Shown here one piece after another: positions 49,684 through 58,294 of a stretch of 64,000 bases of DNA; within the stretch, counting starts at the first letter, position 1; the number at the start of each line of letters is the position of its first letter. Under the pieces are notes generated by a model. That model was not told where the DNA came from. It did no database searches and saw nothing but the letters and a program-made list of their open reading frames with translations. Origin of the DNA: Sulfitobacter sp. JL08 (GTDB taxonomy: Bacteria; Pseudomonadota; Alphaproteobacteria; Rhodobacterales; Rhodobacteraceae); contig NZ_CP025815.1 of the NCBI RefSeq assembly GCF_003352045.1, forward strand, positions 2,046,001-2,110,000, read 5' to 3'. A program made the position numbers and the translations under genes.

Positions 49684-50181
49684 ATGCGATCCCTGACCCT
49701 TATTTCCTGTGGCGCGGCACTGGCCTTTGCCGCAACAACCGCATCTGCTGAAACATTCGAAAAATACGGCGAAGTCGAAGGCTGGAAGGTTTTCGTGGAC
49801 GTTGAAATGAATTCCTGCCTGATCGAAAAAATCGACGATCTGGAAAACGTGGTCCAGATGGGCCTGACCGCAGATAAATCGGCCGCCTATGTCGGTGTGT
49901 TCACCAAAGGTGAAACCACTGTCAAAAAGGATGAAAAGGAAGCCGTTGCCATTGCAATCGGGGATAACGTGTATCTTGGCGAAGCCACCGGGATGCGCGG
50001 CAACATCACCAAAGGCTATTCGGGCGGCTACGTTCTGGCCGATGACCCGCAATTCATCGAAGACATCGCTCGCCAGTATGAAATGGTGGTTTTTCCGGAA
50101 AAGGAATTCGCCTTTGTCGTCGATCTGACCGGCACACTCAAAGCCATCGAAATGGTCAAAACCTGCATCGACGAGCGCTGA
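49684..50181 (+). CDS. Small secreted protein of unknown function
   Basis: The 165 residues have a signal peptide (MRSLTLISCGAALAFAATTASA) and a mature part of about 143 residues beginning near ETFEKYGEVEGWKVFVDVE. Two cysteines, in NSCLIEK and KTCIDER near the ends, could form one disulfide. I do not recognise a named family, though similar single-domain secreted proteins are frequent in roseobacters. It has its own terminator at 50201-50239, and the upstream neighbour also ends in a terminator, so it is a separate unit. Confidence 0.8.
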   Translation: MRSLTLISCGAALAFAATTASAETFEKYGEVEGWKVFVDVEMNSCLIEKIDDLENVVQMGLTADKSAAYVGVFTKGETTVKKDEKEAVAIAIGDNVYLGEATGMRGNITKGYSGGYVLADDPQFIEDIARQYEMVVFPEKEFAFVVDLTGTLKAIEMVKTCIDER

Positions 50182-50200
50182 TCGGCGCCACTTGAAGAAT

Positions 50201-50239
50201 GGGCCGGTGCTGCACATTGATCAGCACCGGCCCTTTTTT
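50201..50239 (+). terminator. Rho-independent terminator of the secreted-protein gene
   Basis: A perfect 12-bp stem, GGGCCGGTGCTG (50201-50212) with CAGCACCGGCCC (50222-50233), is followed by six T. Confidence 0.95.
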
Positions 50240-50257
50240 GGTCAACGGGTACGCCCG

Positions 50258-50686
50258 TCAGATTTCGGCAACCAGTCCTGCCGCTTCGATACCGGCCATG
50301 GCCGCTTCGGCGTCTTTGTCGCTGGTGTCGCCGGTCACGCCGACCGCGCCCAGCACGTCGCCCTTGGCATTGCGTACCAGCACCCCGCCAGGAACAGGAA
50401 TAACCTTGCCGCCATAAACGCCGTTGGCCGCCGTCATGAAATAATGCTGGCTTTCGGCGCGGGCCATTTGTGCCGTGCCGGCCATACCCAGCATCACAGT
50501 GCCGTAGGCCTTGCCCTGCGCGATGTCAAACCGGCCGGGGCTGGCGCCGTCTTCGCGTTCAAACGCCTTGACGTGCCCGCCTGCGTCCAGCACCACAACG
50601 CTCATCGGCTTGAGGCCCATTTCGCGGCTTTTTTCCAGTGTCTTGCGCACGATGGTGCGTGCTTTTCTCAAACTGATCTCGGCCAT
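50258..50686 (-). CDS. GlcG/HbpS-family haem-binding-like protein
   Basis: This 142-residue protein of the GlcG/HbpS (DUF336) family has VVVLDAGGHVKAFEREDGAS, GKAYGTVMLGM and AVGVTGDTSDKDAEAAMAGI. HbpS of Streptomyces binds haem and GlcG accompanies glycolate-use genes, but the job of GlcG is unproven. It lies 15 bp after glcB on the same strand, the same pairing as glcG-glcB in Escherichia coli. Confidence 0.88.
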   Translation of the reverse strand: MAEISLRKARTIVRKTLEKSREMGLKPMSVVVLDAGGHVKAFEREDGASPGRFDIAQGKAYGTVMLGMAGTAQMARAESQHYFMTAANGVYGGKVIPVPGGVLVRNAKGDVLGAVGVTGDTSDKDAEAAMAGIEAAGLVAEI

Positions 50687-50701
50687 ATCCGGTTCATCCC
50701 T

Positions 50702-52843
50702 TTATGAAAGTGCTTTGAATTGAAGGCGGCGCGCATGCAGCACCGGTTCGGTGTAACCAGACGGTTGCACGCGTCCCTTGAACACCAGATCACAGGCCGC
50801 CTGAAACGCGATTCCGTCAAAATCCGGTGCCATCGGGCGATAGCCGGGATCGCCTGCGTTCTGTTCATCGACCACAGCCGCCATCTTTTGCATCGCGCCC
50901 ATCACCTCTTCCTGGCTGACCACCTCGTGATGCAGCCAGTTCGCGATATGCTGAGCTGAAATACGGCAGGTGGCGCGGTCTTCCATCAGGCCGACATTGT
51001 TCATGTCCGGCACCTTGGAACAACCAACGCCCTGATCGATCCAGCGGACCACATAGCCCAGAATACCCTGTGCATTGTTTTCAACTTCGCGGATGCGCTG
51101 GTCATCGCTCCACTTGCGATAGGCCGCCAGCGGAATGTCCAGAACCGTATCGACATAAGCGCGACGCCCGCCCGCACGGATTTTATCCTGCACCGCAAAC
51201 ACATCGACCTTGTGATAATGCAGCGCGTGCAATGTGGCGGCTGTCGGGCTGGGCACCCAGGCGCAATTCGCACCCGCCTTGGGGTGTTCGATCTTCTGTT
51301 CCAGCATCGCTGCCATCATGTCGGGCATGGCCCACATACCCTTGCCGATCTGCGCGCGCCCCTGCAAACCACAGGCCAGCCCGATATCCACGTTCTGGTT
51401 TTCATAGGCCGTGATCCACGCCTTGCGCTTGATGAAATCCTTGCGGCTGAATGGCCCCGCCTCCATCGAGGTGTGGATTTCATCGCCGGTGCGGTCCAGA
51501 AAGCCGGTGTTGATAAACGCCACCCGCGATTTGGCTGCCCGAATACATTCCTTGAGGTTGACCGAAGTGCGCCGTTCTTCGTCCATGATGCCCAGTTTCA
51601 CGGTGTGGCGCGGCAGGCCCAACGCATCTTCGACCCGTGAAAACGTACGGTCGGCAAAGGCAACCTCGTCCGGGCCGTGCATCTTGGGTTTCACCACGTA
51701 AACAGATCCGCGCAACGAATTGCCCCCGTCGCGCTGCAAATCATGCATGGCAATCAGGGTGGTGATCATGGCATCCATCAGCCCTTCGAACACTTCGTTG
51801 CCATCCTTGTCCAGAATGGCGGGGTTGGTCATCAGGTGGCCGACATTGCGCACCAGCATCAGCGCCCTGCCCTTGACCGTCACGTCCGATCCGTCCGGCG
51901 CGGTATAGGTACGGTCGGGGTTCAGCCTGCGTTCAATGGTGCGTCCGCCTTTTTCAACGTCCGCGCTCAGATCGCCCTTCATCAGGCCCAGCCAGTTCCC
52001 ATAGGCCAGCACCTTGTCTTCGGCATCCACACAGGCCACCGAATCCTCGCAATCCATGATCGCGGACACAGCGCTTTCCAGTACCACATCGGCCAGTCCG
52101 GCCTGATCACGGCTGCCAATCGGGTGGGTGCGGTCAAACACCAGTTCCGCATGCAGGCCATGATTGACCAGCAGCACGGCATCGGGCGCCTTGGGATGGC
52201 CGCGATAGCCGACAAATTTTGCAGGGTCGACCAAGGGCTGATCATCCACCAGCAACGCCCCGTCACTGATATGATAGCGGCGCGCATCCGCATGGCTGCC
52301 CCCGTCAATCGGAAACGCTTCGTCCAGAAACACACGGGCGCGGGCCACAACGCGCGCACCGCGCCCCTTGTCATACCCGCCCTTGGGCGGCGCACTGCCC
52401 ATCGCATCGGTGCCGTAAAACCCGTCATAAAGGCTGCCCCAGCGGGCATTGGCCGCGTTCAACGCATAGCGGGCATTGGTGATCGGCACCACCAGTTGCG
52501 GCCCCGGCACGTTGGCAATTTCAGAATCCACATTGCTGGTATCGATTTCGAAATCATCGCCTTCCGGAAGAAGATAGCCGATCTCGCCTAAAAAGGCACA
52601 GTAGGCATCGTGATCATGGGGCTGGTTGCGGCGTTTGATGTGCCATGCATCGATCTGGGATTGCAATTCTTCGCGCCGCGCCAGAAACGCGCTGTTTTCC
52701 GGACCAAGATCATGAAGCAATGCGGAAAACGCCGACCAGAACGCATCCGCTTCAATCCCGGTACCCGGCAAGGCGTGATCGTTGATGAATGTTTCCAGTT
52801 CCTGTGCAACCTGCAACCCGTGCACTACGTTCCGTTTGACCAT
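50702..52843 (-). CDS. glcB: Malate synthase G
   Basis: This condenses glyoxylate and acetyl-CoA to malate in the glyoxylate and glycolate routes. The 713 residues match the long monomeric G form. Visible family stretches are [74 protein letters not shown]-like (here [20 protein letters not shown]) and [20 protein letters not shown]. It is the last core-type gene before the integrase, and its promoter must lie within 52844 to about 52980. Confidence 0.96.
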   Translation of the reverse strand: MVKRNVVHGLQVAQELETFINDHALPGTGIEADAFWSAFSALLHDLGPENSAFLARREELQSQIDAWHIKRRNQPHDHDAYCAFLGEIGYLLPEGDDFEIDTSNVDSEIANVPGPQLVVPITNARYALNAANARWGSLYDGFYGTDAMGSAPPKGGYDKGRGARVVARARVFLDEAFPIDGGSHADARRYHISDGALLVDDQPLVDPAKFVGYRGHPKAPDAVLLVNHGLHAELVFDRTHPIGSRDQAGLADVVLESAVSAIMDCEDSVACVDAEDKVLAYGNWLGLMKGDLSADVEKGGRTIERRLNPDRTYTAPDGSDVTVKGRALMLVRNVGHLMTNPAILDKDGNEVFEGLMDAMITTLIAMHDLQRDGGNSLRGSVYVVKPKMHGPDEVAFADRTFSRVEDALGLPRHTVKLGIMDEERRTSVNLKECIRAAKSRVAFINTGFLDRTGDEIHTSMEAGPFSRKDFIKRKAWITAYENQNVDIGLACGLQGRAQIGKGMWAMPDMMAAMLEQKIEHPKAGANCAWVPSPTAATLHALHYHKVDVFAVQDKIRAGGRRAYVDTVLDIPLAAYRKWSDDQRIREVENNAQGILGYVVRWIDQGVGCSKVPDMNNVGLMEDRATCRISAQHIANWLHHEVVSQEEVMGAMQKMAAVVDEQNAGDPGYRPMAPDFDGIAFQAACDLVFKGRVQPSGYTEPVLHARRLQFKALS

Positions 52844-52958
52844 ACTAAACCCTTTTCTGAAGTGTCGCGCGCACGCTATGCAGTTGCATCAAAAGAGGCA
52901 AGCAGACGCAGGCCCATTCAGCCGACAAAAGGGGTTAACCCGTGAAAATTGTTGTGAA

Positions 52959-52981
52959 ATGGCGGACCCAAGATCCGCCAT
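52959..52981. repeat. Hairpin at the core/accessory boundary
   Basis: ATGGCGGA (52959-52966) and TCCGCCAT (52974-52981) form an 8-bp inverted repeat. Its left arm is part of GAAATGGCGGAC (52956-52967), which recurs exactly at 53091-53102 over the integrase start codon. AT content rises sharply to the right. It could mark the attachment region or be a simple terminator. Confidence 0.45.
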
Positions 52982-53093
52982 ATCTAGTTCCAAGCATTTC
53001 CTTAAAATACTTTAAATCAGTTGGTTGTGGCAGTTATTGGTCTTGATTGTTCCAGTACCGCCCCCCATATTCCCGCTATGGATGGGGGACGAA

Positions 53094-54317
53094 ATGGCGG
53101 ACGCAAAAAAAGCAATCGAACACAATGCGCCTAATAAGCGGTCGGAAAAGGCATTGTCAGCCGCTTTTGTGCGCACTGTCACCACCCCAGGTAAATACTT
53201 CGATGGTCACGGCCTGCTACTCAAGGTCGATAAATCCGGCGCAAAACGTTGGGTGCAACGCATCGTCATTCGTGGCAAGCGGACCGAGATTGGGATGGGG
53301 AGCGCGTCACTGGTCACTTTGGCAGAGGCGCGGGAAACGGCATTGCAGAACCGCAAACTGGCGCGGGCGGGCGGCGACCCCCTGCAAGCCAAACGCGCTT
53401 CAGAAGCATTGCTGACCTTTGAGGAGGCATCCCGCAAAGTTCACAAGATCCACGAACCGACGTGGCGCAACAAAAAACACGCGGCCCAATTCATATCGAC
53501 GCTGGAAACCTACACCTTTCCCCGCATTGGTAATTTGAAGGTGTCAGAAGTCACCACAGCGGACGTGCTGGCGGTCCTGCAACCGATATGGCTGGAAAAG
53601 CCTGAAACCGCACGTCGTGTAAAGCAGCGCATCGGGACGGTTATGAAATGGGCCATTGCAAATGGCTGGCGGCAAGACGACCCCTCTGTTTCTGTTGCCA
53701 GCGCTTTACCTAAACAGGATAGAACGCCAGCACACCGCAAGGCGCTGCCTTACGACAAGGTGCCGGAATTTCTAGAAACGCTCAAAGGGTCAGATGCGTT
53801 GGACGCGACCAAGCTGGCGCTGGAGCTGTTAATTCTGACCGCATCACGGTCCGGCGAAGTGCGCTTGGCGGATTGGTCGGAATTTGACCTTGAGCAAGGT
53901 ATCTGGACACGTCCAGCACAGCGCATGAAATCCAAGAAGGAACACCGCGTCCCCCTCTCCGACCGCGCGTTAGAATTGCTGTCAGAGGCGTGCAAGTTGG
54001 GGACGGGTGAGGGTCTGGTTTTTCCGGGCACTGTGCATGGCAAACCGTTGTCCGACATGACGCTGTCCAAACTGACCAAATCGTTGGGCTACGACGTGGA
54101 CGTGCATGGGTTCCGTACATCATTCAAGACATGGGCGCAGGAACGCACCAACACACCCCGCGATGTGTCCGAAGCAGCGTTGGCGCATGTGGTGCAGAAC
54201 AAGGCCGAGGCGGCCTATGCGCGGTCTGACTTTTTTGACAAGCGGAGAAAGCTGATGAACGGGTGGGATGCCTATGTGCACGAGAGTAGCGCGAACATCG
54301 TTACCTTAAATCTGTAA
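53094..54317 (+). CDS. Tyrosine recombinase (phage/island integrase)
   Basis: This 407-residue site-specific recombinase would insert and excise the element. A DUF4102-like N-terminal arm-binding domain (about 28-110: TVTTPGKYFDGHGLLLKVDK) precedes a core-binding domain and the catalytic domain with Arg252 (SRSGE), His338 and Arg341 (HGFR), His365 and nucleophile Tyr375. I choose the ATG at 53094 (MADAKKAIEH), preceded by GGGGGACGAA; ATG at 53082 adds four residues. No tRNA gene abuts it on the left. Confidence 0.95.
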   Translation: MADAKKAIEHNAPNKRSEKALSAAFVRTVTTPGKYFDGHGLLLKVDKSGAKRWVQRIVIRGKRTEIGMGSASLVTLAEARETALQNRKLARAGGDPLQAKRASEALLTFEEASRKVHKIHEPTWRNKKHAAQFISTLETYTFPRIGNLKVSEVTTADVLAVLQPIWLEKPETARRVKQRIGTVMKWAIANGWRQDDPSVSVASALPKQDRTPAHRKALPYDKVPEFLETLKGSDALDATKLALELLILTASRSGEVRLADWSEFDLEQGIWTRPAQRMKSKKEHRVPLSDRALELLSEACKLGTGEGLVFPGTVHGKPLSDMTLSKLTKSLGYDVDVHGFRTSFKTWAQERTNTPRDVSEAALAHVVQNKAEAAYARSDFFDKRRKLMNGWDAYVHESSANIVTLNL

Positions 54318-54629
54318 CGGTTGCAAAACTCGTCAAAAAAAATATTTGGATAAGCTTCAGACTCAAATACACAATTTATAGATCCAAGCTGCAAACAGAG
54401 CCAAAATACACTGCACATATTCAATGGCTGTTGCTACTAAGGAATCATCTAGCATAAAGTGCACTTGTCGGGATCAAAGCGATACCCCGATGGGTTGCCC
54501 TGACCGCGCCAACGGTCAAAGCAACCGGAACAGGATAGAAAGTCAGTCCCTATTCCCGTTCATCCATCGCAAAATTTGGTTCGGTTCGCAACAAGAATCG
54601 CGCAAGGGCCATTGAGACGAGGGATATTT
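54318..54629. other. AT-rich intergenic region after the integrase
   Basis: Only short open frames with no family features occur in these 312 bp. The first 130 bp are AT-rich with A-tracts, such as CAAAAAAAATATTTGG near 54337-54352. This suits integrase/excisionase binding or the promoter of the alpA group. Confidence 0.35.
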
Positions 54630-54824
54630 ATGTCTTCAGAATACTTACGCCGCCGTGCCGTTGAAACGGCAACAGGTCTAAGCCGCAGCAGTATCTATGC
54701 TATGATGGACGCGGGAGAGTTCCCCCGCCCCATCCGCATTGGCAAGCGTGCGGTCGCGTGGCCTTCAACCGCCATTGAGGCTTGGTTGGCAAGCCGTCCT
54801 GTTTCAAAAGGTGCTGCCGAATAA
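54630..54824 (+). CDS. AlpA-family regulator/excisionase
   Basis: This 64-residue MerR-like winged HTH of the AlpA family has LRRRAVETATGLSRSSIYAM, then FPRPIRIGKRAVAW and AIEAWLASR. AlpA proteins of P4-like elements activate integrase expression or help excision. The start at 54630 has GACGAGGG upstream. It is the first of five small plus-strand genes that belong together. Confidence 0.92.
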   Translation: MSSEYLRRRAVETATGLSRSSIYAMMDAGEFPRPIRIGKRAVAWPSTAIEAWLASRPVSKGAAE

Positions 54825-54921
54825 AGCAACGCCCACGCAGTAACAAAAACTGGCGCGGGCGCTGGGCAGTCTAGACACCATCCAGACACCGCGCTGCAAT
54901 CCAAAGATAAAGGATTCAGTG

Positions 54922-55212
54922 ATGAAAATTCACGTAACGCTCAGTTTGAGCGAACGACTCCGCACGTTTGAACTCAAGGGCCGTTTAGGCTGGGCAATGG
55001 CACAACTTGCCCAAGCTGGCGCGCGAGGCATCACGCCGATCGAACGCCCCGCGCCGCGTTGGTCAGCCTATGTCCACGAGCTACGCCGCATGGGCATCCC
55101 TATCAACACAGAGATGGTTGCCCACGGCGGCGCATACTCCGGCCACCACGCCCGCTACACGCTTGCGTGTGATGTGTCCTTGTCCGTTTTGCAGGAAAGG
55201 AGCGCAGCATGA
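54922..55212 (+). CDS. Small winged-helix-domain protein of mobile elements
   Basis: The 96 residues include ELKGRLGWAMAQLAQAGARG, ITPIERPAPRWSAYVHELRR and GPINTEMV-like text (here GIPINTEMVAHGGAYSGHHA). This is the pattern of a small helix-turn-helix family found in alphaproteobacterial prophages and islands. A DNA-binding regulatory role is likely but untested. ATG at 54922 is chosen; GTG directly before it is in frame. It overlaps the next gene by 4 bp. Confidence 0.75.
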   Translation: MKIHVTLSLSERLRTFELKGRLGWAMAQLAQAGARGITPIERPAPRWSAYVHELRRMGIPINTEMVAHGGAYSGHHARYTLACDVSLSVLQERSAA

Positions 55213-55517
55213 ACAGCACGTCCTCACAGATCGACCCGCGCATCAAGCGCAAAGCCTGTCACGAAACTTCCGACACCTACGGGGCAATAGTCGCCGTATT
55301 GGACCATAAACACCGCGTGATTGTCTGCAAGGATGGCATCCAATGGATAACACAGCGGCGCAAATCAGGTGGCGCAGACCGGCCTTGGCGGGGCTTGGGC
55401 TACTACACCAACCGAAAGGCCTTAATCCGCGCGTGCGCCTTGCTAGAATGTGAGATTGAACCTGCTGTTATGTCATTGTTGGCGGAACTGCCGGACACGA
55501 TAGGCCGGACAGCATGA
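55209..55517 (+). CDS. Conserved mobile-element hypothetical protein (102 aa)
   Basis: I know no function for this protein. It contains RVIVCKDGIQWITQRRKSGG and RPWRGLGYYTNRKALIRACA, a compact basic/aromatic pattern that might bind nucleic acid. Both ends overlap neighbours by 4 bp, so the cluster is translationally coupled. A decayed second copy, about 88 percent identical by eye in its first 50 bp, lies at 63575-63785, which shows that the gene family travels with more than one element here. Confidence 0.75.
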   Translation: MNSTSSQIDPRIKRKACHETSDTYGAIVAVLDHKHRVIVCKDGIQWITQRRKSGGADRPWRGLGYYTNRKALIRACALLECEIEPAVMSLLAELPDTIGRTA

Positions 55518-55651
55518 AAGGCGATGGAAAACAGCCCCGGCCACCCTCACAAGCCGTACGGCGCATTATGCGCAAACATGGCCTGCCCGAACCCAGCGCC
55601 CGTTCCTATGCGCTCCTGGCCTATGGGGAGGCGTCATTGGATGGCCACTAA
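55514..55651 (+). CDS. Very small mobile-element protein (45 aa)
   Basis: The frame MKGDGKQPRPPSQAVRRIMR continues KHGLPEPSARSYALLAYGEA and SLDGH. It starts on the ATGA overlapping the previous stop and ends 11 bp inside the next gene, so it fits exactly into the coupled cluster. The decayed copy at 63782-63820 keeps the N-terminus before a stop codon, evidence that this frame was once selected as a gene. The basic, helix-prone middle suggests nucleic-acid contact; the function is unknown. Confidence 0.65.
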   Translation: MKGDGKQPRPPSQAVRRIMRKHGLPEPSARSYALLAYGEASLDGH

Positions 55652-56129
55652 GCCCTACAAGAAACATAAACGAGGGGCTGGGCGTCACGTCCAGCTTCCC
55701 GAATGGCTGCAATCCTCAAAAGCGTGGGCCACTCTAAGCCCCGGTCCGCGGGCGCTCTACGTTGAGTTGAAACGCCGGTACAATGGATCGAACAACGGCA
55801 ATATTATTCTAAGCCACAGGGACGCTGCAACGGCGCTGAACGTGAATCGCAATACGGTTGGGCCATGGTTCAAAGAACTGCAGAACCGTGGGTTCATTCA
55901 CATGACACAAGCCCCGCACCTCGGCCCGTCCGGTATTGGCAAAGCATCAATCTGGGCGCTGGATGAACTGCCCACGGCGGACATGAAACCCGCGCTCAAG
56001 CGGTTCGACAGTTGGACGCAAAAACAAAAGCCCCGCACAAAAAACAGGACACCCCGTCCTAAAAAACAGGACAGTCAGCAATCCGAACAGGCCAAATCGG
56101 CTGCAACCGTCCTAAAAATTGTGACGTGA
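55641..56129 (+). CDS. Helix-turn-helix protein, candidate replication initiator of the element
   Basis: The 162 residues start KPYKKHKRGAGRHVQLPEWL. A winged-HTH-like region at about 25-100 includes WATLSPGPRALYVELKRRYN, then ILSHRDAATALNVNRNTVGP and WFKELQNRGFIHMTQAP. The last 40 residues are basic and low complexity (KQKPRTKNRTPRPKKQ). The coding DNA for that tail contains two 13-bp repeats 22 bp apart, with more beyond the stop. A DNA-binding protein whose gene carries its own repeats recalls the lambda O/ori arrangement, so I propose a replication role. A plain transcription factor is the alternative. Confidence 0.65.
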   Translation: MATKPYKKHKRGAGRHVQLPEWLQSSKAWATLSPGPRALYVELKRRYNGSNNGNIILSHRDAATALNVNRNTVGPWFKELQNRGFIHMTQAPHLGPSGIGKASIWALDELPTADMKPALKRFDSWTQKQKPRTKNRTPRPKKQDSQQSEQAKSAATVLKIVT

Positions 56130-56197
56130 ACGCGGGAAAACCGGAAATGCGCGTCACAAAAAACAGGACATATATACATCTAGCCATAGGCAGGACA
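56039..56197 (+). repeat. Iteron-like direct repeats AAAAAACAGGACA
   Basis: AAAAAACAGGACA occurs exactly at 56039-56051, 56061-56073 and 56158-56170, and CAGGACA again at 56191-56197. CCGTCCTAAAAA occurs at 56054 and 56107. The first two copies are 22 bp apart, which is not a multiple of three, and encode different residues, so the repetition is conserved at DNA level and not as protein. Confidence 0.7.
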
Positions 56198-56249
56198 TTT
56201 GATTGAAAGGAAACGGTGCGGGAAAGGCTCCGTCAGGTGTTCAATCAAA
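56198..56249. repeat. Long inverted repeat next to the iterons
   Basis: TTTGATTGAA (56198-56207) and TTCAATCAAA (56240-56249) pair perfectly over 10 bp. The 32-nt loop has an inner ACGG/CCGT stem. Neither strand has a following T-run, so it is not an evident terminator. It starts one base after the last CAGGACA repeat. From here to the next promoter (56250-56468) I see no gene. Confidence 0.65.
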
Positions 56250-56468
56250 ACTCACGTTGGCGATGCAAACCGGACCTTCGTGACAAATGCGGCGAACGGC
56301 AGCTGCGAGCCCACAGGAGACATGATCCTGCGCTGACGCTCGCAATTGCGGCAATTTGAACGCCAAAATTGTCAGCCGCGCCGCAGAGAGAAAAGCGGTC
56401 GTTCATTCACGGCGCAGCGAGATTTTGGAAGTCTATTTCCGCTGTGCGGACATAGCGGAAAAGCTGGA

Positions 56469-56495
56469 TTGACTTTTTGATACGCTCAGTACTAT
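56469..56495 (+). promoter_or_regulatory. Candidate promoter of the cyclase gene
   Basis: TTGACT at 56469-56474 and TACTAT at 56490-56495 are good hexamers but only 15 bp apart. They lie about 40 bp before the cyclase start. Confidence 0.4.
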
Positions 56496-56536
56496 TCAGG
56501 TTTCCCTCAGCAGAAGTTTTGCATTACTTAGAACCA

Positions 56537-58252
56537 ATGACAGCAAACCGCAGACTGTCTGCCGTACTCGCAGCTGACGTCGTGAACTACTCGGGGCAGA
56601 TGAAGGCAGACGAAAATCAGACGCTTGAGCAACTGCGCAAGCTTCGCAGAGAGGTGTTTGACCCGCTGGTAGGCGATCACCGGGGCAGCATCGTCAAGCG
56701 CATGGGTGATGGATGGCTGGTAGAGTTCAAATCGGTCTCCGACGCGGTGCGCTGCGCGCTTGATCTCCAAAGCAAGGTACCCGCACACTGTTCACTCAAG
56801 CTGCGAACCGGCGTGCATATGGGTGACATCGTCTTCGATGAAGAGGATATATTTGGGGATGGCCTGAATATCGCTACGCGGTTGCAAGAGGCCGCTGAAG
56901 AGGGAACGGTACTGATTTCTGATGTCGTACATCGCAGCATTGATCAACGCCTATCAGAGCTTTTTAAGCGTGCTGGTGAACGGGTATTCAAGAATGCCCC
57001 GGCTTCAATTGAAGTTTTCCAATGGTCACCCCCCGGCTCTGCTCCACCTCGCGTTGCTCCGCCAAATCACACCCAGTCTCTGTTGATCGGCGTCCTACCA
57101 CTGGACAACTTGTCTTCCGATCCGGATCAGGAGTTCTTTGCGGATGGCATCACAGAAGAGATCATAACTACGCTATCAAAACTGCCCAATTTGCTTGTCG
57201 TCGCTCGCAACTCCACCTTTGTGTACAAAGGACGCTCCGTGGATGTAAAACAAGTCGGCCTTGAACAGGGTGTCGATCTTGTTCTTGAGGGTAGTGTGCG
57301 CCAAAGCGGTAGCCGTGTGCGAATTACAGCACAGTTAATTGATACCAAGTCAGGCATGCACGTTTGGGCTGATCGTTTTGATCGGCATATGGAAGATGTG
57401 TTTGAAGTTCAGGATGAAATCGCCCTGAGGATAGCAACTGAGCTTCAAGTTGAATTGATGGCCGGCGAAATGGCTCGGTTTAGAGGATCGGGTACGAATA
57501 ACCTAGACGCATGGACAGCTCAACTTCAGGCCGTTGAAGCATCACGCAACATTACCAAACAAGCACAAGCTGATGCCCGGCGGCTGGCGCAGAAGGCAAT
57601 TTCAATCGACCCAGGATATTCAGCCCCGCACTGTACACTTGGTTTTGTCTGCACTGTCGAAGCACGTCACGGCTTTGCGGCGAACAAGGCTACAGCATTG
57701 GAAGAAGCAAGAGAGTGTGCTCGTCGTGCCTTGAAAATTGACAGTTATAACCCAGAAGCTCATGCAATTGATGGTTTTGCGGATGCGATAGACGGCCAGC
57801 TCGCTTCGGCTATCCACAAGTTTAACAAAGCTCTGACGCTGAACCCAAACCACGCCGATGTGGCAGCGAGACTGTCACTTACTTTATCCTTCGACGGCCA
57901 AGTCAAGGAGGCAATCCGTGTTGCCCGCCAAGCGATTACACTAAACCCCCACTATCCGGGCTGGTATGCGGGCGTTCTGGGTTTCGCGCTCAGGCTCGAC
58001 GGTAACTACGATGAGGCAATATCGTCATTTACTGAATATGGTCAAAAGGTTGAGGGCTTTGGTCATGTGGACCTCGCTATTGTCCACGCGGAGACGAGTA
58101 ATCTTGAGGCAGCACGCGAGGAGGCACAAAACGTTATTAAGTACCGGCCACAGTTTTCTGTCTCTGAGTGGGCGAAAACTCAACTATTCTCAGATCGTGC
58201 CCGGCTAGAAAGAGACTGTGTCTCCTTACGTTCGGCCGGTCTGCCGGAATGA
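56537..58252 (+). CDS. Class III adenylate/guanylate cyclase with TolB-like and TPR regions
   Basis: The 571 residues form three parts. A class III cyclase domain (about 1-165) has the metal-binding Asp14 (LAADVVNYSG) and Asp58 (RMGDGW) and the catalytic Asn111/Arg115 (GLNIATRLQ), so it should be active. A FlgO/TolB-like part (about 190-315) has VLPLDNLSSDPDQEFFADGI and VDLVLEGSVRQSGSRVRITA. TPR-like repeats (about 345-550) follow. No membrane segment is seen. Such proteins are abundant in rhizobia and roseobacters. The ATG at 56537 is chosen because the domain starts there. Confidence 0.9.
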   Translation: MTANRRLSAVLAADVVNYSGQMKADENQTLEQLRKLRREVFDPLVGDHRGSIVKRMGDGWLVEFKSVSDAVRCALDLQSKVPAHCSLKLRTGVHMGDIVFDEEDIFGDGLNIATRLQEAAEEGTVLISDVVHRSIDQRLSELFKRAGERVFKNAPASIEVFQWSPPGSAPPRVAPPNHTQSLLIGVLPLDNLSSDPDQEFFADGITEEIITTLSKLPNLLVVARNSTFVYKGRSVDVKQVGLEQGVDLVLEGSVRQSGSRVRITAQLIDTKSGMHVWADRFDRHMEDVFEVQDEIALRIATELQVELMAGEMARFRGSGTNNLDAWTAQLQAVEASRNITKQAQADARRLAQKAISIDPGYSAPHCTLGFVCTVEARHGFAANKATALEEARECARRALKIDSYNPEAHAIDGFADAIDGQLASAIHKFNKALTLNPNHADVAARLSLTLSFDGQVKEAIRVARQAITLNPHYPGWYAGVLGFALRLDGNYDEAISSFTEYGQKVEGFGHVDLAIVHAETSNLEAAREEAQNVIKYRPQFSVSEWAKTQLFSDRARLERDCVSLRSAGLPE

Positions 58253-58294
58253 TTGGATTCTGATCTGTTTTTAGCAAAGTGGCGTATACAGACG

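Noticed and set aside
52844-53093. tRNA or tmRNA remnant as integration site
   Set aside because: No T-loop sequence, acceptor stem or CCA end was found between glcB and the integrase.
54424-54615. 63-codon plus-strand frame upstream of alpA
   Set aside because: It has no ribosome site, an odd composition, and ends only 14 bp before the alpA start, so it is probably leader DNA.
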